Shown: piece after piece, positions 5,101-10,964 of the stretch
Numbering within the stretch: the stretch's first letter is position 1
Layout of the letters: the number at the start of each line of letters is the position of its first letter
DNA from: Flavobacterium psychrophilum
Lineage (GTDB): Bacteria > Bacteroidota > Bacteroidia > Flavobacteriales > Flavobacteriaceae
Direction of reading: 5' to 3'
NCBI GenBank assembly: GCA_945866505.1
Contig: CAMBHH010000116.1
Span: 1-10,964, forward strand
DNA: 10,964 nt
The notes under the pieces: generated by a model
Told to the model about the DNA's origin: nothing
Database searches by the model: none
What the model saw: only the letters and a program-made list of their open reading frames with translations
Made by a program: the position numbers and the translations under genes

Positions 5101-6888
5101 TTAATTTTTAGAACTTTCTATCCATTTATTAATTTTATTTTCTAGTAAAGCCAAAGGAATACAACCAGAGGCTAATATTTGATTGTGAAATTCTTTAATA
5201 TCAAATATACTACCTAGTTCTTTAGTCGCTTTTGCACGCAATTCCATTATTTTTAATTGGCCCATTTTATAAGAAAGTGCTTGACCTGGATTTGCCATAT
5301 AGCGCTCAATTTCAGAAACTATACCTTCTTCGCTTTCGGCTTCGTTTTCTAAGGAATATTGTATGGCTTTTTCTCTTGTCCATCCTTTTGAATGTATTCC
5401 TGTATCGACAACCAAGCGGACAGCACGGTGCATTTCTGCGCCTAACATTCCGAAATATTGGTACGGGTCAGTGTACAAGCCCAATTCTTTGCCCAGAGAT
5501 TCTGTGTACAAAGCCCATCCTTCGCCATAACCACTGTAAAATAAAATTTTTCTAAAACTTGGTAAGCTTGTATTTTCTTGTTGCAATGAAATTTGATAGT
5601 GATGACCAGGTATGGCTTCGTGCAAAAATAATGCCTCATCGCTATAGGTATTGTATGTTTTTGCATCTGGAATTGGCACGTAAAATATTCCAGGGCGAGT
5701 TCCGTCAAAAGATCCTTGATTGTATTCTGCTGAGGCTGACTTTTCTCTAAATGCTTCGGTACGTTTTACTTCAAATTTTGTTTTGGGTACTACATTAAAT
5801 AATTTTTCTAATTGCGGCTTCATTCTTTCGTGAATTGCATAAAAATTATCGATTACTTGGTTTGGTTCCGCAAATGGCATTAATTCCTTATTTGTTCTCA
5901 CATAATTAAAAAATGATTTTAAGTCGCCTTTAAAACCAACTTCTTTTTTTACTTTTTCCATTTCTGATAAAATTCTAGCAACCTCTTTCAAACCAATTTT
6001 ATGAATTTCATCCGCAGTTTTATTGGTAGTAGTATATTTTTTAATTTGATAGTCATAATAGGACTTTCCATTAGGAGTTGAGGCTATGCCACTTGTCGTT
6101 CTTCCTTTTTGCAGATAATCATTTTTCAAGAATAAAAACATTTCTTTATAAGCGGGAATTATCTTACTCTGAATTAGATTAGTGTATTCTAATGTTACTG
6201 TTTTTTTATCTTTTTCCGAAAAAGACTCAGGCATTATTTTTATTGGACTATAAAACAAATTAGATGTAAATTTCTCATTTGCAATGGCTTCAAATTGTGG
6301 AATCATTTTTAAAATTAATGATTTTGGTAAAACATATCCTAATTCCATTCCTTCTTTCATTTTTGTTTTAGCTGTTGAAAGCCAAACTAAATATTCGCTG
6401 ACGCGTTGCAACCAATTTTGATAATCTGTGACCGTTTTAAAAGGTTGGGCACTTGTTCCGCTCGCAAATTGTCCCATCCTTAAATTGATTGACCACATTT
6501 GATCTAAGGGGAAATAATCTTGTCTGAATTCTAATCCTTTTAAACCGATTTCACATTCCCATTTTAAAACTTCTTTGCTCATTTTTTCACTTTCATTTAA
6601 CTCAGAATCATCCACCTCTTTTAGTTGATTTAAGTATTTTGTGTAATGAAGGCTGCTTTCATTTCTATGTTCCTCTGACAAAAAATTTTGAAAAGAATTG
6701 TTATATCTAGCATCTCCTAAATCAGTAGCTTTTATAGGATCGAGTTTTAATTCTTCTTCATAATATGCGTCAACCATTTTGCAGAAACTGGCATTGGTAT
6801 CATCTTTTGGGATTTGTGTTTTATTTGGTTCATTCTTACAAGAAACCAAGACTAAAAGTAAAGCAAGTGTTTGGAAGAATTTTATCAT
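5101..6888 (-). CDS. DUF885-family lipoprotein, putative zinc metallopeptidase
   Basis: The 595-residue product begins with a lipoprotein signal (FFQTLALLLVLVSC); lipobox Leu14-Val-Ser-Cys17 puts the lipidated cysteine at 17, so the mature protein is membrane-anchored outside the cytoplasm. The body is mostly helical. Near the C-terminus are the DUF885 hallmarks: FLHEAIPGHHYQ (His423, Glu424, His429, His430), GEGWALYTESLG (455-466), RLVVDTGIHSKGW (491-503) and NPGQALSYKMGQLK (533-546). The HExxPGHH motif resembles a metallopeptidase active site, with a likely third metal ligand in the GWALYTE helix. Exact substrates of this family are little established; peptide hydrolysis is the likeliest role. 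Length is normal for the family and the gene is intact. It converges with lysS and diverges from the M14 peptidase gene, so the two exported hydrolases share a 415-bp spacer. Confidence 0.9.
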   Translation of the reverse strand: MIKFFQTLALLLVLVSCKNEPNKTQIPKDDTNASFCKMVDAYYEEELKLDPIKATDLGDARYNNSFQNFLSEEHRNESSLHYTKYLNQLKEVDDSELNESEKMSKEVLKWECEIGLKGLEFRQDYFPLDQMWSINLRMGQFASGTSAQPFKTVTDYQNWLQRVSEYLVWLSTAKTKMKEGMELGYVLPKSLILKMIPQFEAIANEKFTSNLFYSPIKIMPESFSEKDKKTVTLEYTNLIQSKIIPAYKEMFLFLKNDYLQKGRTTSGIASTPNGKSYYDYQIKKYTTTNKTADEIHKIGLKEVARILSEMEKVKKEVGFKGDLKSFFNYVRTNKELMPFAEPNQVIDNFYAIHERMKPQLEKLFNVVPKTKFEVKRTEAFREKSASAEYNQGSFDGTRPGIFYVPIPDAKTYNTYSDEALFLHEAIPGHHYQISLQQENTSLPSFRKILFYSGYGEGWALYTESLGKELGLYTDPYQYFGMLGAEMHRAVRLVVDTGIHSKGWTREKAIQYSLENEAESEEGIVSEIERYMANPGQALSYKMGQLKIMELRAKATKELGSIFDIKEFHNQILASGCIPLALLENKINKWIESSKN

Positions 6889-6905
6889 AATATTAATTTT
6901 ATTTT

Positions 6906-6913
6906 CAAATATA
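6906..6913 (-). promoter_or_regulatory. Candidate -7 box TATATTTG for the DUF885 gene
   Basis: On the minus strand this reads TATATTTG, 17 nt before ATG 6888, the same spacing as at lipB. The nearest TTG upstream leaves a gap of about 25 nt, so a proper -33 element is not evident. Confidence 0.5.
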
Positions 6914-7272
6914 AAAAATATTACCCAGCAGCATCGCTCAATTTAAATTTAATTCAGCAAACTATATCTACCTTCTTTAATACAAATGATTTTTGCTCAA
7001 GTTAATTTGTTTTGTGAATTACATAAAGCAAAAAAAATATAACCTAACCATCAAAAAGCAATTGCAAATTAAATCAAAATTAAAAAGAAGAAGCTTTCAA
7101 CAGAAGATCAGTTTCATCATATTCATTTGGTTTGATGAAAAATTAATTCAAAAAATATATTGATTTTAATCTTGTTTTTTTTCTTTATTAGTGAATTAAA
7201 ACTAATGAAATAGAAATATCATTATAGTTCTACTATTTATTATCTTTTTTAGGTCATTAAAAAGTTAATAAG
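6914..7272. other. AT-rich divergent spacer with inverted repeats
   Basis: I see no gene. Two inverted repeats stand out: TTTTTGCT (6990-6997) with AGCAAAAA (7027-7034) around 29 nt, and TTTCATCA (7112-7119) with TGATGAAA (7133-7140) around 13 nt. Neither is followed by a terminator-like T run. The second could be an operator for either divergent gene, but nothing else supports that. Confidence 0.4.
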
Positions 7273-7280
7273 TATTTTTG
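7273..7280 (+). promoter_or_regulatory. Candidate -7 box TATTTTTG for the M14 peptidase gene
   Basis: TATTTTTG fits TAnnTTTG and ends 23 nt before ATG 7304, in line with the short leaders of the other core genes here. At the expected -33 position only TTTTAGG is found, so the upstream element is weak. Confidence 0.4.
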
Positions 7281-7303
7281 GCAAGACACTAACCAAACCC
7301 ATT

Positions 7304-9823
7304 ATGAAAAAGCATTTTTACACATTCCTGTTTCTGATTTCTGTTTTTAATTCTGTTTTTAATTCTGTTTTTGCACAACTAAAAAGCCCTTCAGATTTCA
7401 TCCCTAACTATGGTAAACAAATTACGTATTATCATCAAGTTGAAGACTATTTCAATTATCTAGCTGGAGAATCCAAACTCATCAAAAAGCAAAAATATGG
7501 CGCAACGGCTGAGCAAAGAGATTTGAATTTATTTTTTATTTCGACTCCAGAAAACTTGGCTAATTTAGAACAAATTAGGAACAACAATCTCGCTGCGATT
7601 GGGATGTCGAATACTAAAACTGCAACCGTAGAGGACAAAGTAATAGTTTGGTTGAGTTTTAATGTACACGGTAATGAATTTGCGGGTACCGAAAGCGCTC
7701 TTACAGTAGCTTATGAATTATTAAATCCCACAAATGAAGCAAGCAAAACTTGGTTAAAAAACACCATTGTTATTTTGGATCCTTGCATCAATCCTGATGG
7801 ATATTCCCGATATGGAAATTGGTTACGCGAAATTTCAGGCAAAAAAACACATCCTGGATTGTATGACAGAGAGCACATGGAAGTTTGGCCCGGCGGAAGA
7901 TACAATCATTATATTTTTGATTTGAACCGAGATTGGGCTTGGCAAACACAAGCTGAAACGCAACAACGCATTGCCATGTATTATCAATGGATGCCGCAAG
8001 TACATACAGATGTTCACGAAATGAGTTATAATTCGCCTTATTTTTTTCCGCCTTCTGCCGAACCTTTACACGAATTTATCGAGCAATATCAAAAAGATTT
8101 TCATAATACCTTAGGTAAAAACATTGCAGCCAAATTTGATAAACAAAACTGGATGTACAATACGCGAGAACGATTTGATTTATTTTATCCTAGTTATGGC
8201 GACACCTATCCTACGTACAACGGCGCAGTTGGAATGACTCTCGAACAAGGAGGAATAGGAGCTGGACGAGAAATCACTATGGAAAACGGAGCCAGTCTTA
8301 CGATAAAAGACCGTTTGACACATCACGCAACAGCAGTATTAACTATTGTAGAAAGTGCTTCCCAACAGAAAGAGGTTTTGATAAAAGGGTTTAGAGATTT
8401 CAACAATAATGCCCGAAAGAAAGTCAAAGGAACTTACAAAACCTATGTTATGAAGAGCAATCCAAAACTAGAGCAAATGGCAGTTTTATTGAAGAAAAAC
8501 AATATCGAATTTGCTTATGCCGATGCTTCCTCAAATGAATCTGGTTTTCACTATCAGTCTAAAAAGATTGAAAGTTTCAAAATAGAAAGTAACGATTTAA
8601 TAGTAAAAGTAGATCAACCAAGAGCCGTTTTGACACAAGTGCTTTTTGAACCCAATCAAAAATTGAATGATAGTTTGTCTTATGACATCACCGCTTGGTC
8701 ATTACCGCTTGCTTATGGTGTTGAAGGATATGCGGTAAAAAATAGTTTAGCCATTAAAACAAAATCTATTATTGAAGTTCTAGTAAAAAAAGTTCCAGAT
8801 GCAGTTTACGCTTTCCACATTCCTTGGAATAACAGAACTTCCGCTCAAGTACTTTCGTTATTACATCAAGCCAATATCAAAGTGAGATCGGCAATGAAAA
8901 AAGCAATATTTGGAGACATTATTATTGAACCTGGAGGATTAATTGTAAGCAAAGGAGATAATCCGAAAGTAGTCGATTTTGAAAAAACGGTGAGTGATAT
9001 TGTCAAAATTAAATCAGACTATACCATTATTACAACTGGATTTTCAACGAATTCAAAAGATTTGGGCGGAGAAAACTTCAGCATATTAAAAGCTCCAAAA
9101 GTGCTGCTATTATCAGGTAAAGGGGTGAGTTCGACTGATTTTGGTGCCACTTGGTTTTACTTAGATGAAACCATTAGTTATCCTGCTAGTATTGTTGAAA
9201 CTGCCAATTTCAGCCGAGTAAAATTATACAATTACAACACGTTGATTATGGCCGATGGCTATTATACTTTTTCGGATGAGCAAAAATTACAAATTGATGC
9301 TTGGATTAAAGATGGAGGAAAAGTAATTGCAATGAACTCAGCTATGTCAATGTTTGAAGATCGAGAAGGTTATACTTTAAGCCCATTTGCCACAACCGAA
9401 GACAAAGAAAAATCAGAAAAAGAGGAAAAGGAATTGGAATTAAAGAAACGTTTCCTTGATTTTGAAGGCTCAGAGCGAAGAGCAATTTCTGGCTCGATAC
9501 CTGGCGCAATTATGGAAAACCAAATAGACAAAACCTACCCAATGGCCTTTGGACTTGGAAACTCCTATTTTAGCCTAAAAACTACCGAAAAATGTTATCC
9601 ATTATTGAAAAAAGCGATCAATGTAGCCTACATTCCAAAGGATTACCGCAGTTATGGCTTTGTTGGTAATGATATGAAGAAAAAACTAACTGAAACTGTA
9701 AGCTTTGCAGTAGACAAAAAAGGAGAGGGATTAGTAATCTATATGGTTGACAATCCCTTATTTAGAGGATTCTGGGAAAATGGAATTTTATTGTTTAGCA
9801 ATGCTTTGTTTTTAGTGAATTAA
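7304..9823 (+). CDS. Secreted M14-family zinc carboxypeptidase
   Basis: The 839-residue protein carries a Sec signal peptide, with cleavage likely after VFA at residue 24; its hydrophobic core is built from a repeated SVFN (13-24). The M14 peptidase domain (about 35-350) shows VHGNEFAGTES with the zinc pair His122/Glu125, NPDGYSRYGNW (163-173), DLNRDW (206-211), VHTDVHEMS with a third zinc histidine (His238 most likely) and MTLEQGG with probable catalytic Glu313. The family removes C-terminal residues from peptides, or cell-wall peptides in some branches. After a middle region, residues about 597-685 (KVLLLSGKG...GGKVIAMNSA) look like a glutamine-amidotransferase-like or ThuA-like Rossmann fold, followed by a charged helix at 699-716. 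No type IX secretion C-terminal domain is obvious, so it is probably periplasmic or released by another route. Monocistronic, bounded by its own terminator. Confidence 0.92.
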   Translation: MKKHFYTFLFLISVFNSVFNSVFAQLKSPSDFIPNYGKQITYYHQVEDYFNYLAGESKLIKKQKYGATAEQRDLNLFFISTPENLANLEQIRNNNLAAIGMSNTKTATVEDKVIVWLSFNVHGNEFAGTESALTVAYELLNPTNEASKTWLKNTIVILDPCINPDGYSRYGNWLREISGKKTHPGLYDREHMEVWPGGRYNHYIFDLNRDWAWQTQAETQQRIAMYYQWMPQVHTDVHEMSYNSPYFFPPSAEPLHEFIEQYQKDFHNTLGKNIAAKFDKQNWMYNTRERFDLFYPSYGDTYPTYNGAVGMTLEQGGIGAGREITMENGASLTIKDRLTHHATAVLTIVESASQQKEVLIKGFRDFNNNARKKVKGTYKTYVMKSNPKLEQMAVLLKKNNIEFAYADASSNESGFHYQSKKIESFKIESNDLIVKVDQPRAVLTQVLFEPNQKLNDSLSYDITAWSLPLAYGVEGYAVKNSLAIKTKSIIEVLVKKVPDAVYAFHIPWNNRTSAQVLSLLHQANIKVRSAMKKAIFGDIIIEPGGLIVSKGDNPKVVDFEKTVSDIVKIKSDYTIITTGFSTNSKDLGGENFSILKAPKVLLLSGKGVSSTDFGATWFYLDETISYPASIVETANFSRVKLYNYNTLIMADGYYTFSDEQKLQIDAWIKDGGKVIAMNSAMSMFEDREGYTLSPFATTEDKEKSEKEEKELELKKRFLDFEGSERRAISGSIPGAIMENQIDKTYPMAFGLGNSYFSLKTTEKCYPLLKKAINVAYIPKDYRSYGFVGNDMKKKLTETVSFAVDKKGEGLVIYMVDNPLFRGFWENGILLFSNALFLVN
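7340..7372 (+). repeat. 12-bp in-frame tandem repeat in the M14 signal peptide
   Basis: TCTGTTTTTAAT occurs at 7340-7351 and 7352-7363, then TCTGTTTTT at 7364-7372. It encodes SVFN-SVFN-SVF, the hydrophobic core of the signal peptide just before the Ala-Gln cleavage site. Copy number changes would keep frame but lengthen or shorten the core. Confidence 0.9.
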
Positions 9824-9842
9824 GATTCAAAACAAATATAAC

Positions 9843-9878
9843 AAACCGTTTCAAAACATACTTTGAGGCGGTTTTTTT
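9843..9878 (+). terminator. Rho-independent terminator after the M14 gene
   Basis: AAACCGTTTCAAA (9843-9855) pairs with TTTGAGGCGGTTT (9862-9874) through 13 pairs, two of them G-T, around the loop ACATAC. A run of seven T ends at 9878. It begins 20 nt after the stop codon. Confidence 0.9.
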
Positions 9879-9995
9879 ATGCTTTAATTTTAGTAAACGT
9901 AGGCGTAATGGCTAAAAATTAAGCTGTTTTTTTGAAACATATTTTACAGTTTAATGAGTCTCGAAGCCTTAAAAATCTTTTCCTACCGATTACTA

Positions 9996-10028
9996 TATAA
10001 AAGAGTCCAATAAATTGTACTCTATATA
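9996..10028. repeat. AT-rich inverted repeat with AGAGT/ACTCT core
   Basis: AGAGT (10002-10006) pairs with ACTCT (10019-10023) around CCAATAAATTGT. Flanking TATAT and ATATA arms can extend the stem across an AAA bulge. No T run follows directly. Confidence 0.4.
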
Positions 10029-10044
10029 TTGTCTATCGGCATTG

Positions 10045-10095
10045 ACCATTGTAAAATTTTAAAAAGGATTAGACCATTTTAAAATTACAATTGGT
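10045..10095. repeat. Long AT-rich inverted repeat, 18 pairs
   Basis: The left arm 10045-10064 (ACCA-TTGTAA-AA-TTTTAAAA) pairs with 10077-10095 (TTTTAAAATTACAATTGGT) over 18 base pairs, with a two-A bulge on the left and a one-base bulge on the right, around a 12-nt loop. GACCATT also occurs directly repeated in the left arm and at the loop/right-arm junction (10044 and 10073). It is symmetrical enough to be read from either strand; a decayed terminator or a small mobile-element end are both possible. Confidence 0.55.
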
Positions 10096-10494
10096 ATTAA
10101 TCTGGGAAAACTATTTTAAAAACTCTTTTTAAAACTTGCGACAATATTGCTATCTTTTTATTTAGCTGGGCTTCAGAACGAAAAAAGCAAAAAGTGGATT
10201 CAAATGAGAAATTTTTTAGCAAATGGAAAAAGTTTAAATCAGTTAATTGATAGTTGCTATTGCTTAAATGACAAAAAAAATACATTAAATGATAATCTGC
10301 AATTTTTATAAATTGAAACACTAAATAATTTTTTACATAACTACCTGAAAGCAGAATCCTAAATCCGTGAATAATACAATTCGTTAGTGAAATTATGTAA
10401 TGCATTATGAAACCAACAGGAGTACTTTTGACTGACAGATGAATCATTTTTCAGTTGACCCTTACTGTTTACAAATAGTTAAAAATTAAAAGTC

Positions 10495-10605
10495 ATGAAT
10501 CTAAAGAAAATCTTGCAAACACACTTAGTATCTATCCTTAAAGCGCAGTATTATATTCAGAGAATGATTCAATACACAGCCAGTCAAATAGTGATTTATT
10601 TATAA
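10495..10605 (+). CDS. Possible 36-residue small protein
   Basis: ATG 10495 opens a 36-codon frame (MNLKKILQTHLVSILKAQYY...) ending at TAA 10605. The product would be basic with scattered hydrophobic residues and could form an amphipathic helix. There is no ribosome binding site, promoter box or recognisable family, and frames of this length occur by chance in such DNA, so this is a weak call. Confidence 0.15.
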   Translation: MNLKKILQTHLVSILKAQYYIQRMIQYTASQIVIYL

Positions 10606-10690
10606 ACAGCAATACTTTTATTAATTTTCTATAGTACATAATAACCTTCACAATGAAGTAATTTAATAGTATTCTTCTTGATTTGACAAG

Positions 10691-10816
10691 TTGACGAAAT
10701 GGCGTCAAGTACATAGAGGTTTTGCAACTTTCAGTCTATGGCCAACGAAAAGGCACACGAGCTTGATACCCATTAATCAGAGGAAACTATTAAAGACCTA
10801 TGAAAATCAGTCGTAA
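10691..10816 (+). CDS. Possible short ORF or 3' gene fragment overlapping the last ORF
   Basis: A frame open from 10682 can start at TTG 10691 and runs 41 codons to TAA 10814-10816 (LTKWRQVHRGFATFSLWPTK ... LLKTYENQS). It has two Trp, six Lys, five Arg and unremarkable codons, which looks more protein-like than the surrounding DNA. It overlaps the next ORF by 17 nt in a different frame, as coupled genes do. It lacks an ATG, and its first 18 nt form an inverted repeat, so it could equally be a decayed C-terminus. I do not recognise it. Confidence 0.25.
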   Translation: MTKWRQVHRGFATFSLWPTKRHTSLIPINQRKLLKTYENQS

Positions 10817-10964
10817 ACAACGTGTACCTCCTGTTGATTGCGATTCGTTTTTTGCCTATTGCGGCTTGGTAATAAATCATTGCTATGAAGAACATCCTTG
10901 TCCACTATATAAAAAATTCAAAGGAATCCGTGAGGAAATGGTTTATATGCTAAAAAACACAAAT
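10800..10964 (+). CDS. Unrecognised Cys-rich ORF, 5' part only (runs off the window)
   Basis: ATG 10800 opens 55 codons with no stop before the window ends (MKISRKQRVPPVDCDSFFAY ... YMLKNTN). A TAA in the same frame at 10791-10793 fixes the start at or after this ATG. The first half has a basic N-terminus, then four Cys (14, 21, 28, 34) and two His (27, 32) within 21 residues, which could bind metal; a basic, helical stretch follows (PLYKKFKGIREEMVYMLK). Codons look coding. A purine-rich AGAGGAAA lies about 13-20 nt upstream, too far for a normal ribosome site. Family and function unknown. Confidence 0.5.
   Translation, partial: MKISRKQRVPPVDCDSFFAYCGLVINHCYEEHPCPLYKKFKGIREEMVYMLKNTN

Larger units (their letters stand above)
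9879..10690. other. About 0.8 kb without a convincing gene
   Basis: The stretch is very AT-rich with frequent stops in all frames. What can be seen: two hairpins (9996-10028 and 10045-10095), an open plus-frame stretch without a start codon (10101-10250) that might be a gene remnant, and a 36-codon ORF (10495-10605). The longest ORF is on the minus strand (10097-10447, 116 codons), but its composition (rich in Phe, Ile, His, Ser, Tyr) looks like translated noncoding DNA. Confidence 0.5.

Noticed and set aside
5232..5750. Several ORFs on the plus strand and one in another minus frame inside the DUF885 gene
   Set aside because: They are shadows of a well-supported 595-residue protein that carries its motifs in the chosen frame.
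10097..10447. Minus-strand ORF of 116 codons
   Set aside because: Composition is dominated by Phe, Ile, Tyr, His and Ser without any motif, as expected from AT-rich noncoding DNA; no promoter box or ribosome site precedes it.

Overview
The window looks like chromosomal DNA of a low-GC Bacteroidota, most likely a Flavobacterium-type Flavobacteriaceae. The grounds are the very AT-rich spacers, TAnnTTTG-type -7 promoter boxes just upstream of several genes, weak or absent Shine-Dalgarno sequences, a long C-terminal extension on lysyl-tRNA synthetase, and a HEAIPGHH-type (DUF885) lipoprotein next to a secreted M14 peptidase. This placement comes from reading the sequence, not from a database search.

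Layout, left to right. (1) About 1-2277 is a loosely packed accessory-looking segment. It holds an NTF2/SnoaL-like gene broken by one in-frame amber codon, a two-domain rhodanese sulfurtransferase, and a small membrane protein with a possible PH-like domain. Two copies (50/62 identical) of a promoter-plus-leader sequence lie about 90-105 nt upstream of two of these genes. A second short repeat (ATGCGCYGCACRAAC) lies downstream of gene ends, giving a module-like order A-genes-B-A-gene-B. (2) 2278-5031 is a housekeeping pair: lipB on the minus strand and lysS on the plus strand, divergent across a spacer of about 340 bp packed with repeats (a degenerate direct repeat, a REP-like hairpin element and an octamer array that carries the lysS -33 element). 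(3) A strong bidirectional terminator separates lysS from the convergent DUF885 lipoprotein gene (5101-6888, minus). (4) A 415-bp AT-rich divergent spacer leads to a secreted M14 zinc carboxypeptidase gene (7304-9823, plus), which ends at a strong terminator. (5) About 9880-10690 has no convincing gene, only AT-rich hairpins and short ORF remnants. The window ends inside an unrecognised Cys-rich ORF (from 10800).

Functionally, LipB starts lipoylation of 2-oxoacid dehydrogenases and glycine cleavage H protein, and LysS charges tRNA-Lys. The DUF885 and M14 proteins are probably both exported, one as a lipoprotein and one through the Sec system, and both would act on peptides outside the cytoplasm. 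The sulfurtransferase and the small membrane protein stand alone and show no pathway context. No rRNA, tRNA, CRISPR array, intact insertion sequence, phage gene or recognisable defence system was seen. The least explained parts are the duplicated leader and B repeats on the left and the last 1 kb on the right.
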